The notes beneath the pieces were generated by a model. It did not search any database and was not told where the DNA came from. It saw only the letters and a list, made by a program, of their open reading frames with translations. From Lachnospiraceae bacterium (GTDB taxonomy: Bacteria > Bacillota > Clostridia > Lachnospirales > Lachnospiraceae), in contig JAFUNC010000012.1 of NCBI GenBank assembly GCA_017473115.1, forward strand, positions 124,001 to 188,000: DNA of 64,000 bases, given 5' to 3'. This document shows positions 25,592 to 33,928 of the stretch, one piece after another. The position numbers were made by a program, and so were the translations under genes. Numbering within the stretch: the stretch's first letter is position 1; every line of letters starts with the position of its first letter.

Positions 25592-26731
25592 TTACTCAGC
25601 ATTTTCTTCTTTCAAATTATTGATTTTGCTTGTTAGTCCAATTATGTTCATATTCGGATTAAATTCTTTAAGTGATTCCTGCAATTCAAACACAGCTTCC
25701 GGTAATTTTATTTTGTATTCGTCGGTAGATGAAATTAAGTTTTGAATTTCTTTAATCGCTGGCGGAATATTAAGTTGAATCTTTTCAATATCCCCAATGC
25801 TTTGCAGAATCGAAAACAAATCTAGCAAATTTATATTTTCTTTTACCAACGCCAAATTGTCATCATTAATAACACTGCTCATTTTTCCTAATGTTGAAAA
25901 AAATAAACTCGCTTTTTCTGAAGAAAACAATTTATGCCAACCTTCTAAAATCTCTTGCCAACTTATTGTTTGCGTCGTTTCTTCCATATCTTTCATAGCA
26001 TTTCCCAGTGTCGTATTAAAATCACTTTCACTGCACGTTTCAATATTTTTATCAATAATTTTTTCTATTTCATAATTTAGTTGCTCATTTATCTCTCTAA
26101 TAAGTTTCATTGCAGTCGAATAGGTTGATGAACTTATATTATGTGCATGCATAATATCATTGCGATACACTTTTACTTTTATAAAATTTGATCGTAACAG
26201 CGGTACTGCATTTTCACCTATTAAATTATCCCACAAGGTCTTTTCATTTAACTGTGTTAACGCAGATATAATTTCATCCTTGGTAAATTGCCATGTTTTA
26301 TCATTGACAGTTTTTTTGACATTTTGAACATAATTTGAATCAGTAAATAACAGCGTAAAAATTTCACCAAAATCTTTGCTTTCTAAATCTTTAATTAACT
26401 CTGCGTCTTTTTTATTTTCACATAATGCACTCTTCAAATAAAGCAATTTTCTTAAATTCCGTTCAAATGTATTATAATGCGGAAATAACGATTTATTATA
26501 ATATGCCGAACAACCATTACTCAATATAGTTGGATTATAGTTTCTTATAACATAATCATTTGCTTTTGATAATGTATGAGCAGTTTTCTCATTTTCTCCG
26601 TCTAAAGAAAATACAGCAATCCAACAACTCGAATTCTCAATATCAAATATTTTAATCTTGACATTTTCTGGAATATTTTCCTTTATTTTTGTTTTATAAT
26701 CCTTCTCAATAAAAAGATATTCTTGAACCAT
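25592..26731 (-). CDS. HEPN-domain protein, candidate RNase toxin
   Basis: 379 residues, AT-rich gene. An N-terminal region of about 85 residues is followed by an all-helical part with FPHYNTFERNLRKLLYLKSA and then VKVYRNDIMHAHNISSSTYS. R190 and H195 give Rx4H with the preferred Asn after Arg, the active-site motif of HEPN RNases such as those in Abi and toxin-antitoxin systems. The last third is helical without a known domain. It sits between the AAA ATPase and the restriction enzyme in one operon (55 and 64 bases apart). I infer a backup that cleaves RNA when restriction fails. No nucleotidyltransferase antitoxin partner is present. Confidence 0.68.
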   Translation of the reverse strand: MVQEYLFIEKDYKTKIKENIPENVKIKIFDIENSSCWIAVFSLDGENEKTAHTLSKANDYVIRNYNPTILSNGCSAYYNKSLFPHYNTFERNLRKLLYLKSALCENKKDAELIKDLESKDFGEIFTLLFTDSNYVQNVKKTVNDKTWQFTKDEIISALTQLNEKTLWDNLIGENAVPLLRSNFIKVKVYRNDIMHAHNISSSTYSTAMKLIREINEQLNYEIEKIIDKNIETCSESDFNTTLGNAMKDMEETTQTISWQEILEGWHKLFSSEKASLFFSTLGKMSSVINDDNLALVKENINLLDLFSILQSIGDIEKIQLNIPPAIKEIQNLISSTDEYKIKLPEAVFELQESLKEFNPNMNIIGLTSKINNLKEENAE

Positions 26732-26786
26732 AATATTCTAATTACTCCCACTTAGTATTTTTATTAAATTTATCATATCTTTCTCT

Positions 26787-28184
26787 CTACTTCATCGCTC
26801 CCAGAATATCCGCATAACTAACCAATGTTACATTACCCATATTCTCAGCCTTTTCCACACAACCTTTTGTAAAACCGGTTTTAGAAAACAAGTAATAATG
26901 CACTTTTGTATAGCGGAATAATTCACTGCGACCAATTAAAGTTTCAAGAATGTCTAAATCTACTTTTTCATTTCTCCACTTACATTCCGCGAACAATGCT
27001 GATTCACTATCCTGTTCACCCATAATATCTATTTCCGCTTGGCATTTCTGTATCGGATCATTTCCCCACCAGCGGCCAAGTGCTCTAAATTCAATCGGCG
27101 TATTTCCTTCAAGAAGTTGTTTCCACAGATACTGAATACAAATCTCTTCAAACACACTTCCCATATAGTCTGATAATTGAGGCTCAATACGCTTGTACAC
27201 TATGTCAGCAGCACCTCGGGCAATCACAGAACTGTTATCCAACACAAAGCGATACCAAAAATAAAACATATTATCTTCAATAGAATAAATAGACTTTCTG
27301 GATTCTTTTTCTCCGTACGGTATCTCTTTTTTTACAATGCCAAGATTTATCAAATTCTTAATATAATTAGCACATACATTGGTATCCTCACCCACCTTGG
27401 AAGAGATCTCAGACATGCGCGTATGCCCGGTTGCAATTGCGGTAATAATAGCATTATAAATTCCCGGTTCACGAACCTCTTGCTTCAAAAGATTAACAGG
27501 CTCCTCATAAAGAAACGACATAGGATTCAAGTATGTGTTTTTAATATTTTCTTCCACACTCAACCAGTCACTCATTTGCAAAAGATATTGCGGAGTACCG
27601 CCTACAATACCATATATCAATGCTTTATCTTCATCCGGCAGGTTATTAAAATAGCGACAACTCTCCTCGAAATCAAACGGTAAAATCTTCATTTGTGCCG
27701 TTCTTCTTCCGTAAAGAGGAGATTTATACGCAAGTACATGATCCTCCATGTAGGACATGGAAGAGCCACATAATATAAGCATCAATTTGGATGTATCTTT
27801 ATATTTATCAATCAGCAACTGCAATGTAGACGCCAGACTTTTCGATGAACGCGCCACATAGGGATACTCATCAATGGTAAGAATGATCCGCTCCTTTTCC
27901 GCCAACCGAAATACATATTCCAAAGCAGCCTGAAAAGATACAAAAGATGTTTCATTTTGAATACCACTACTAAATTCGATAATACTTTTACTAAGATTTT
28001 CCAGATTCTGCTTCTCGTTACTCTCAACGCCCATAAAGTAAATAGACTTCTTATCATCAATAAAATGATTAATAAGCGCAGTCTTTCCCACACGACGGCG
28101 TCCGTATATTACTACAAACTCGAACTTATCTGATTTATATAGTTTATCTAATGTGTTTAACTCTTTGTCTCTGCCTATAAACAT
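26787..28184 (-). CDS. AAA ATPase with DUF234-type nuclease-like C-terminus
   Basis: 465 residues. Walker A is GRRRVGKT (residues 28-35, in VVIYGRRRVGKTALINHF). The Walker B region is IILTIDEYPYVA, followed by an arginine-rich sensor area (SPLYGRRTAQMKILPF). A winged-helix part comes next (about 240-300), then a C-terminal domain with AEIDIMGEQDSESALFAECK, the D...E-x-K core of PD-(D/E)XK nucleases. This layout matches the 'archaeal ATPase plus DUF234' family, widespread in gut Clostridia and often near mobile or defence genes. The start at 28184 has GGAGGTGTTTCG ahead. It is first in the operon and could be its sensor, but that is inference. Confidence 0.88.
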   Translation of the reverse strand: MFIGRDKELNTLDKLYKSDKFEFVVIYGRRRVGKTALINHFIDDKKSIYFMGVESNEKQNLENLSKSIIEFSSGIQNETSFVSFQAALEYVFRLAEKERIILTIDEYPYVARSSKSLASTLQLLIDKYKDTSKLMLILCGSSMSYMEDHVLAYKSPLYGRRTAQMKILPFDFEESCRYFNNLPDEDKALIYGIVGGTPQYLLQMSDWLSVEENIKNTYLNPMSFLYEEPVNLLKQEVREPGIYNAIITAIATGHTRMSEISSKVGEDTNVCANYIKNLINLGIVKKEIPYGEKESRKSIYSIEDNMFYFWYRFVLDNSSVIARGAADIVYKRIEPQLSDYMGSVFEEICIQYLWKQLLEGNTPIEFRALGRWWGNDPIQKCQAEIDIMGEQDSESALFAECKWRNEKVDLDILETLIGRSELFRYTKVHYYLFSKTGFTKGCVEKAENMGNVTLVSYADILGAMK

Positions 28185-28209
28185 CGAAACACCTCCATTT
28201 GATATCTAT

Positions 28210-28238
28210 ATCATATTACTCATTTGCAGTTTAGTCAA
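28210..28238 (-). promoter_or_regulatory. Promoter of the AAA-HEPN-MmeI operon
   Basis: Minus strand TTGACT (28233-28238), 17 bases, TATGAT (28210-28215), about 26 bases before the start codon. Its -35 box forms part of an inverted repeat. Confidence 0.75.
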
Positions 28239-28267
28239 GTATGATTGAGTAAATTATGATTGACTAA
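28231..28267. promoter_or_regulatory. Inverted and direct repeats over the operon promoter, likely operator
   Basis: TTAGTCAA (28231-28238) and TTGACTAA (28260-28267) are perfect inverted copies. Inside them ATGATTGA occurs twice as a direct repeat 15 bases apart (28241-28248 and 28256-28263). The left arm is the -35 box. A protein bound here would block transcription, as expected for a tightly controlled toxic operon. No dedicated regulator gene is visible in the island. Confidence 0.55.
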
Positions 28268-28280
28268 TTTAGAATTATAA

Positions 28281-28308
28281 AAAGGACCGCGCCTATGTCG
28301 CAGTCCTT
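28281..28308 (-). terminator. Terminator after the RlmI-type methyltransferase gene
   Basis: Minus strand AAGGACtGCG and CGCgGTCCTT with a loop ACATAGG, followed by TTTAT. Confidence 0.65.
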
Positions 28309-28339
28309 CCGCACATCAAATTTCGGCACTTTTCACACC

Positions 28340-29539
28340 CTAAAACTCCTCACACACCTGAAATACATAAAACTTCAAATAATACGACTCTTCCGCAGCC
28401 CACAGAATCGGATGATCCGGTGACTGGGTCTTAAATTCCACCTGGCGTAAGCGCTTATGCACCATACTGGCCGCCTGATGAATCGTGGCGGTAAACAACT
28501 CGTAGGTCATAAAATGCGAGCAGGAGCATGTTGCCAGGAATCCACCATCCTTAACCAGTTTCATAGCACGCAAATTAATCTCGCGATATCCTTTTATTGC
28601 ATTTTTAACTGATGCTCTCGACTTGGTAAAAGCAGGCGGGTCCAGAATTACCACATCGAACTTCCGTCCTTCCGCCTCCAGTCTGGGAAGCAAGTCAAAT
28701 ACATTATCCACTTCAAAACGAACCACATTCTCAAGACCGTTTAACTTCGCATTCTCCGTCGCCTGTTCCACTGCCAGATCCGACACATCAATGCCCAATA
28801 CTTCTTTGGCACCGCCAAGTCCCGCATTCAATGCAAAGGAGCCGGTATGGGTACAGCAGTCCAGAACGCTCGCGTCCTTACACAACTTCTGAATTGCCAG
28901 ACGATTATACTTCTGGTCCAGGAAGAACCCTGTCTTCTGACCGTCTTTGATATCGACCCAATATTTTACGCCGTTTTCCACAATCTGCACCGTGGTATCG
29001 AATTCTTCCCCGATAAAACCTTTTATCTGAGGAAGTCCTTCTTTCACGCGCTCTCTGGCATCGCTTCGCTCATATACACCGCGGACAACAATACCATCCT
29101 CAGCCAGCGCACGCTTCATTCCCTCCACGATGGCAAGTTTCCAACGGTCGATGCCAAGTGCCAACGACTGCACCACAAGCACATCTTCAAACTTGTCCAT
29201 CACAAAACCGGGCAGAAAATCCGCCTCACCGAAAATCAGTCTGCAACTGGACGTATCCACGGTTTTCTTTCGGTACTCCCAGGCATTTTTAGCCCTTTGA
29301 TAAAAGAACTCCTCATCAATGACAGCCTGCGCATTACGTGTTAACATGCGCACACGAATCTTGGAATTCACATTGATAAAACCGATACCCATAGGATAGC
29401 CGTCGAAATCCTGCACAGACACTAAGTCACCGTTTTCAAACGCACCTTTAACCTCTGCGATTTCATTGTCAAATATCCAAAGGCCACCGGATTTTAGAAG
29501 TCTGCCTTCTCCCTTTTTTAATGTTATGATTGTATTCAT
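28340..29539 (-). CDS. Class I SAM-dependent rRNA methyltransferase (RlmI/RlmK-like)
   Basis: 399 residues, normal length. A PUA domain comes first (about 1-75, MNTIITLKKGEGRLLKSGGL and the MGIGFINVNSKIRVRML strand). A linker follows, then the Rossmann methyltransferase with VLDCCTHTGSFALNAGLGGA, the EVLGIDVSD acidic loop, and VILDPPAFTKSRAS with the Pro-Pro catalytic motif. The family methylates a cytosine of 23S rRNA at C5. Its ATG overlaps the stop of the zinc-ribbon gene by four bases (ATGA), so it is translationally coupled to it. Confidence 0.9.
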   Translation of the reverse strand: MNTIITLKKGEGRLLKSGGLWIFDNEIAEVKGAFENGDLVSVQDFDGYPMGIGFINVNSKIRVRMLTRNAQAVIDEEFFYQRAKNAWEYRKKTVDTSSCRLIFGEADFLPGFVMDKFEDVLVVQSLALGIDRWKLAIVEGMKRALAEDGIVVRGVYERSDARERVKEGLPQIKGFIGEEFDTTVQIVENGVKYWVDIKDGQKTGFFLDQKYNRLAIQKLCKDASVLDCCTHTGSFALNAGLGGAKEVLGIDVSDLAVEQATENAKLNGLENVVRFEVDNVFDLLPRLEAEGRKFDVVILDPPAFTKSRASVKNAIKGYREINLRAMKLVKDGGFLATCSCSHFMTYELFTATIHQAASMVHKRLRQVEFKTQSPDHPILWAAEESYYLKFYVFQVCEEF

Positions 29540-30057
29540 TCTTCTTCGCTCTCGTTCTCTTTCTCTTTTTCAATCTCTTCTTTTATTCTTGCATCCAGTT
29601 CTTCCAATTCAGTGTACAACACATAATCATATTCGCCCACATACTTTTCATATCGATCGTATGCATCGGTAAAATCTTTATACTTACGATCGTATTTAAA
29701 CATATCGTCTTTCTCATATGCTATAACAAGCACTTCCGCAAGTGCCTTCTGTGCTTCCTCCACATCACGATAGGGTCTTAGAATTTTCAAATAACAATCC
29801 ACAGCCTCTTCATAATCTTCCTCTTCCAATGCCAGTTCCGCTAATGCTGTGTATTTCCCGATTGTCGCAACTTTTATTGCATGATAGATTCCGATAAAAG
29901 CAACCACCCCCACCACTGCTGCGATTGCAAGTAGCAGAATCAACTTTATCTTCTTTTTCCTTTTTTGCACTTTTTCCTCATTCCCGGTTCTCGCTCCGCA
30001 CGCAGGACAGTTTTTATCCCTGAACGATATTTCCTCTCCGCAATGAATACATCTCAT
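29536..30057 (-). CDS. Zinc-ribbon membrane protein with TPR-like tail (paralogue 1)
   Basis: 173 residues from the ATG at 30057; a GTG four codons earlier is less likely because the paralogue begins at the matching Met. The ribbon MRCIHCGEEISFRDKNCPAC is followed by a basic stretch, one membrane helix (about 36-58), and an outside region with a repeat-like helical hairpin (ALEEEDYEEAVDCYLKILR) resembling a TPR unit, ending in an acidic coil. It overlaps the methyltransferase gene by four bases and lies 15 bases after its paralogue. Role unknown. Confidence 0.7.
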   Translation of the reverse strand: MRCIHCGEEISFRDKNCPACGARTGNEEKVQKRKKKIKLILLLAIAAVVGVVAFIGIYHAIKVATIGKYTALAELALEEEDYEEAVDCYLKILRPYRDVEEAQKALAEVLVIAYEKDDMFKYDRKYKDFTDAYDRYEKYVGEYDYVLYTELEELDARIKEEIEKEKENESEEE

Positions 30058-30072
30058 AATCCTTATCACCTC

Positions 30073-30546
30073 TTACTTACAATATTGGTCTATCGCTTCC
30101 CATATTTTATCTACACCTTCATCATTTAAATACACGCCGTATTTTTTAATATACGAATATCCCTCTTCAGCATCTGTAATTTCACCGTTTTCACACATCC
30201 GTATAATGACATCCACAATACCGTTTCTTCCCACACTCGATTTAGGATAATCACTTAAAATACGACAATAACTGTTCAACGCCTTTTCGTAATCTTCCGC
30301 TTCCAAATATTGTCCTGCCTCTAACGAATATTTACTGATGTGAATGCTTCTCTCCACCATCAGGTAAGAAAAAGCGAATATCACTGCACCCAAAATCAAA
30401 CCTGCTAAAATAATGATTGCAAACGCCCTTCCCCTTTTTCTTTTCAATTCCCGTAGGGCAACTTTCGAATGATAATCTTTTGCTCCGCAAGATGGACAGT
30501 TCTTTGCCCATTCAAACATTTCCGCACCGCAATGAATGCATCTCAT
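30073..30546 (-). CDS. Zinc-ribbon membrane protein with TPR-like tail (paralogue 2)
   Basis: 157 residues. It begins MRCIHCGAEMFEWAKNCPSC, has a membrane helix (about 38-62), and then LEAEDYEKALNSYCRILSDY, the same TPR-like hairpin as in the gene downstream. The two are clearly a tandem duplication that has diverged. No enzyme motif is visible. It heads the unit of two ribbon proteins and the RlmI-type methyltransferase. A link to ribosome modification is possible only through gene order. Confidence 0.7.
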   Translation of the reverse strand: MRCIHCGAEMFEWAKNCPSCGAKDYHSKVALRELKRKRGRAFAIIILAGLILGAVIFAFSYLMVERSIHISKYSLEAGQYLEAEDYEKALNSYCRILSDYPKSSVGRNGIVDVIIRMCENGEITDAEEGYSYIKKYGVYLNDEGVDKIWEAIDQYCK

Positions 30547-30627
30547 ACTATCATACCTCGTTGTTATAAATTACGTACATTTTTCATTATATCGTTACAC
30601 ACTAAATTCCGCGTCCGCAAAATCCGC

Positions 30628-31794
30628 CTACCGCCAGTCAAAAAACACCACCAGCACCACAAACAATGCCAATAATCCGAAATTATACAGCGAAAACCAC
30701 CCCATATATTTTCCGCACTGCGCTTCTTTCCGATTGGCGTAAATTTTATAAGAAATCAAACTTGCCATAGACGCAATCAGCGTACCCAGACCACCGATAT
30801 TAACGCCCCATAGAAGCCCTTTAATATCCGTAGAGAACTCTGCAAGCAGCATAGCCGCCGGCACGTTACTGAATACCTGAGACGCCGCAATGCCCACCAG
30901 AATCTCTCTGCCCGCAAGCAGTTCCTCAAGCAACCCTCTCACGCTTTCTATTTGGCCTAAATTGCCGATAAAAACGAAGAAGGCAATAAATGTTGCAAGA
31001 AGCATATAATCCACTTTTAAAAGGATTTTACGGTCAAAAATAATCAACGCAAGGAATACCACGGCAAGCACAATCAAAAAATGCAACACGTGAAATACTT
31101 CCAGAAGACATACTGCAAAAAGCACTATGTACATCACAAGTTTGCCTACCGGAAGTTTCGGTGCAACATTCACTTCCTCCGGTCCGATTAACGCACCTTG
31201 CGCCGCATCAATTGCTTCTGTGCTTTGTGCGCCCACCTGCAATTTTGCTCCTGATGTAAAAAGAGCAAGAAGCACCACTGCCACCAGCGATACTGCTACC
31301 ACAGGCGTCATATCCCACAGAAATGCTCCTACTTCATATCCGCCGAATCCGTATAAAAAAAGGTTCTGCGGATTCCCGATAGGAGTCAGACAACTTCCCA
31401 GATTGGCCGCTATGGTTTCAATGACAACAGCACGGATTACATCGCCTTCTTTTTGTCCTTTTAACATAAGGACGGTAAGGGGCACAAAGGTAATCAGCGC
31501 AACGTCATTGGTAATCAACATAGCCACAAAGAAGCAGACAAGACTCAACAACAACGTAAGACTTCGCACCGTTGTTACCTTGCGGCTCAATGCACTTGCA
31601 ATCCGGTCAAAAATCCCCATCTCCTTCAAACCTGCCACCACTGCCATCAGGCAGAACAAAAGTGCCAGAACCTTATAATCGATATAACCGAAATATTCCT
31701 TATTTGGTACTACAAAAAAAGCGGATGCCAGCATCAGCAGGCATGCCGCACAAAAAACAGGTTCTTTTTTGATAAAATTCATTATTTTTTTCAT
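30628..31794 (-). CDS. SLC13/ArsB-NhaD-type anion or cation permease
   Basis: 388 residues with about eleven membrane helices. Conserved patches are ITNDVALITFVPLTVLMLKG and LGSCLTPIGNPQNLFLYGFG, which form the two inverted half-repeats of the ion transporter superfamily (TNDV and GNPQN motifs). Family members move dicarboxylates, arsenite, sulfate or exchange Na+ and H+, and the substrate cannot be told here. The start overlaps the end of the upstream gene closely (31804), so they share a transcript. The ribosome site is weak (AGAGATGTAGT). Confidence 0.82.
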   Translation of the reverse strand: MKKIMNFIKKEPVFCAACLLMLASAFFVVPNKEYFGYIDYKVLALLFCLMAVVAGLKEMGIFDRIASALSRKVTTVRSLTLLLSLVCFFVAMLITNDVALITFVPLTVLMLKGQKEGDVIRAVVIETIAANLGSCLTPIGNPQNLFLYGFGGYEVGAFLWDMTPVVAVSLVAVVLLALFTSGAKLQVGAQSTEAIDAAQGALIGPEEVNVAPKLPVGKLVMYIVLFAVCLLEVFHVLHFLIVLAVVFLALIIFDRKILLKVDYMLLATFIAFFVFIGNLGQIESVRGLLEELLAGREILVGIAASQVFSNVPAAMLLAEFSTDIKGLLWGVNIGGLGTLIASMASLISYKIYANRKEAQCGKYMGWFSLYNFGLLALFVVLVVFFDWR

Positions 31795-31803
31795 ACTACA
31801 TCT

Positions 31804-32274
31804 CTATTCGTCCATCGCTCCGATGGTATTCTGTAAATTCGTAAGCAGTTGTTCAATCTGCTGTTCCCTATTTTGGCCCTGATCATCAAACATCTGCGTC
31901 AAATGGCTTTCATCCTCTGCAGTCTCGGAAGTCGCCGTCACCATGGACATAAAATGTCCTTCCATCAGGTTCGCTAACACACTACTGCCGCCGGACGAAT
32001 ACAACATCTCTTCCGACAGTCCTTTTAAATCCAATGTATCATCACCAAGAATACTTCTGTCCAAAGTATTCTCCAGTTCAGCCAAAGGCGAAGTTTCCTC
32101 CGTTTGAAGCAAGTCCCTCAATTCCTCCACCTGCTCCGAAAGAATTTCCTGAAAAGAGACCGTATTCTGCCCTACATCTTCCATATCTTTGACTTTTGGC
32201 ACAGACGGTGTGTCTGTCACAGAGTTGATTCTGTTTACCATTTGCAAGTATACGGATGTTAACAAATCAGACAT
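31804..32274 (-). CDS. Unknown acidic soluble protein
   Basis: 156 residues from the ATG at 32274, behind AAGGAGATTGCG; the longer frame has no such site. It starts MSDLLTSVYLQMVNRINSVT and is rich in Glu, Ser, Leu and Gln, with a Gln-rich helical end (QNREQQIEQLLTNLQNTI). There is no signal peptide, membrane helix or Cys. The alternating low-complexity and helical pattern resembles flagellar hook-length or scaffold-type proteins, but I would not assign that. It lies nine bases upstream of the SLC13-type permease gene. Confidence 0.6.
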   Translation of the reverse strand: MSDLLTSVYLQMVNRINSVTDTPSVPKVKDMEDVGQNTVSFQEILSEQVEELRDLLQTEETSPLAELENTLDRSILGDDTLDLKGLSEEMLYSSGGSSVLANLMEGHFMSMVTATSETAEDESHLTQMFDDQGQNREQQIEQLLTNLQNTIGAMDE

Positions 32275-32428
32275 CGCAATCTCCTTTCCGGTACATTTCG
32301 TTGCCCTTTCATCCACAGACAACAATTCACCACGTTTCTTTCCTACATTGTACTACTTTTTAACATAATATAAAATAGGTTTTTGCCATTTTATGAATGC
32401 ATTTATATCATTTTTAGATAAACCTTCA

Positions 32429-32878
32429 CTATAATATATTCAAAAATAACATCATCAAAACCGGACCGACAAACTGCAACGCCGTAAAAGTAAATATAAG
32501 CCCCATTACCAATTTAACAATTGCCGGTGCCGCACTGCCCGGTGCGTCCACAACAATATCAGGATGTTTCTTGTCAACATAGACAACATCCAAAATCGTG
32601 CTCATATTACTTACGTCGGCATATTTACTATCTTCATAATCAAGTTTTGTTCCCCGAATCGTTTGATCATTGTACATGTACTCGTACACAGGGCGATAAA
32701 GGGTTCTTCCCTCCTCCTGTATTTCCTGTACATCAACACAACGCGCCATCACTTTTACATACGCAAACTGACTGTGATATAGTTGCTTGCCGCCTTGAAT
32801 TACGATAGCCACTCCGACTCCGATAAACAACAGCGGAATCCATCCAAACATCAATGCATACATCACATTTTCAGACAT
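32429..32878 (-). CDS. DUF3592-like membrane protein
   Basis: 149 residues from the ATG at 32878, with GAGGAGGGTTAAG ahead. One membrane helix near the start (about 5-27) and one or two near the end (about 118-147) enclose a beta-rich part: MARCVDVQEIQEEGRTLYRP and VYEYMYNDQTIRG. This is the layout of DUF3592-type proteins. No catalytic residues are evident. It stands between the radical SAM gene and the unknown acidic protein and could be cotranscribed with the former. Confidence 0.65.
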   Translation of the reverse strand: MSENVMYALMFGWIPLLFIGVGVAIVIQGGKQLYHSQFAYVKVMARCVDVQEIQEEGRTLYRPVYEYMYNDQTIRGTKLDYEDSKYADVSNMSTILDVVYVDKKHPDIVVDAPGSAAPAIVKLVMGLIFTFTALQFVGPVLMMLFLNIL

Positions 32879-32942
32879 CTTAACCCTCCTCAAAATAATA
32901 CCTTTTATAAAAATAAAACCTGCGTCCCGACAATCTGTTCCA

Positions 32943-33842
32943 TTACACGCCCGTCAAATCAAAAGCAGGAATAAAACTCTCCTGCGCCGTTTCGCCCTCC
33001 TGGATAAAAGCATTCTCAATTCCCAAATCCAGCGCATATTGAATCACTTTCTCATACTCGCGTTTAGTCACCTTGCGGTTCAATTCGGGATACTCCGTAA
33101 ACTCCCGCATCGGCGTATACTGGTTCATCAAACTGATAAAAATAGCATCGCCGTAAGTCTCATACAAATAATCAATCACAGCCTTTGCATTTCCCACGGC
33201 CCCCGGCATCACAAGATGTCTTACGATTACACCTTTTCGCATAAGACCCGTTTCTTCATCATAAACAGGCTTTCCTGCCTGACGATACATCTCATCAATT
33301 GCCGCCTTGGCAATCTTCGGATAATCTTCCGCCTTGGAATACGCCTTTGCAAGTTTAGAATCCATATATTTCAAATCCGGCAAATAAATATCCACCAAAC
33401 CATCCAACATTTGCAACGTTTCCGGTTTCTCGTAGGAAGATGTGTTATAAACAATCGGAATTGTTAATCCCAGTTTTCTTGCCATTCGAATACTCCGGGC
33501 AACTTGCGGTACAAAATGACTCGCCGTTACAAGGTTAATGTTATTGGCACCTTCCGTTTGCAGTTTGAGAAATATTTCTGCAAGCGCCTCTATGCTTACT
33601 TCCTTGCCTACTTCACTTGCCGCAATGGACGCATTCTGGCAGAAAATGCATTTCAAATTACACCCCGTAAAAAATACGGCACCGGAACCTTTTTCACCAC
33701 TGATTACCGGTTCTTCCCAAAAATGCAGTGCCGCCCTTGCAATACGGACACTGCTGCTTTCGCCGCAATATCCTTTTTGGCCTGTCGACCGGTCGCATCG
33801 ACAATTCCTTGGGCACAACATGCAGTTATCCATATTCATCAT
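32943..33842 (-). CDS. Radical SAM protein, PflX-like (putative glycyl radical activase family)
   Basis: 299 residues. The N-terminus has extra Cys (CMLCPRNCRCDRSTGQKGYC) typical of the PflX-like or AmmeMemoRadiSam-type group, followed by the cluster motif CNLKCIFCQN (C-x3-C-x2-C). VIVRHLVMPGAVGN is the usual late motif. The family is related to activases of glycyl radical enzymes, but its true substrate is unsettled. No glycyl radical gene is next to it. It ends a unit upstream of the DUF3592-like gene. Confidence 0.85.
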   Translation of the reverse strand: MMNMDNCMLCPRNCRCDRSTGQKGYCGESSSVRIARAALHFWEEPVISGEKGSGAVFFTGCNLKCIFCQNASIAASEVGKEVSIEALAEIFLKLQTEGANNINLVTASHFVPQVARSIRMARKLGLTIPIVYNTSSYEKPETLQMLDGLVDIYLPDLKYMDSKLAKAYSKAEDYPKIAKAAIDEMYRQAGKPVYDEETGLMRKGVIVRHLVMPGAVGNAKAVIDYLYETYGDAIFISLMNQYTPMREFTEYPELNRKVTKREYEKVIQYALDLGIENAFIQEGETAQESFIPAFDLTGV

Positions 33843-33884
33843 AACCGCCCTCTTTTGATTTTATAATCAACACATTTTATGTTA

Positions 33885-33920
33885 TAAAACAGCCTGCGAC
33901 TGTATGCCACAGGCTGTTTA
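33885..33920 (-). terminator. Terminator of the AGCS symporter gene
   Basis: Minus strand AAACAGCCTGTgGC and TCGCAGGCTGTTTT with a short loop, just after the stop at 33929. Confidence 0.75.
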
Positions 33921-33928
33921 AAATCTTT

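Larger units (their letters stand above)
20026..28267. mobile_element. Candidate AT-rich accessory (defence) island
   Basis: The segment holds a truncated excisionase-like ORF at its left end, two proteins with HEPN-type Rx4H motifs, an MmeI-type restriction enzyme, an AAA ATPase with nuclease-like C-terminus and one unknown. By eye its base composition is clearly more AT-rich than the genes on each side (roughly 30-35% GC against 42-47%). No integrase, flanking direct repeat or tRNA was found, so the borders are approximate and set by gene content. The neighbours (zinc-ribbon/hydrolase unit on the left, RlmI-type methyltransferase on the right) are ordinary chromosomal genes. Confidence 0.5.

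Noticed and set aside
32101-32274. Flagellar hook-length type identity for the 156-residue acidic protein
   Set aside because: Only the composition resembles it; no flagellar genes are nearby and no motif is shared.
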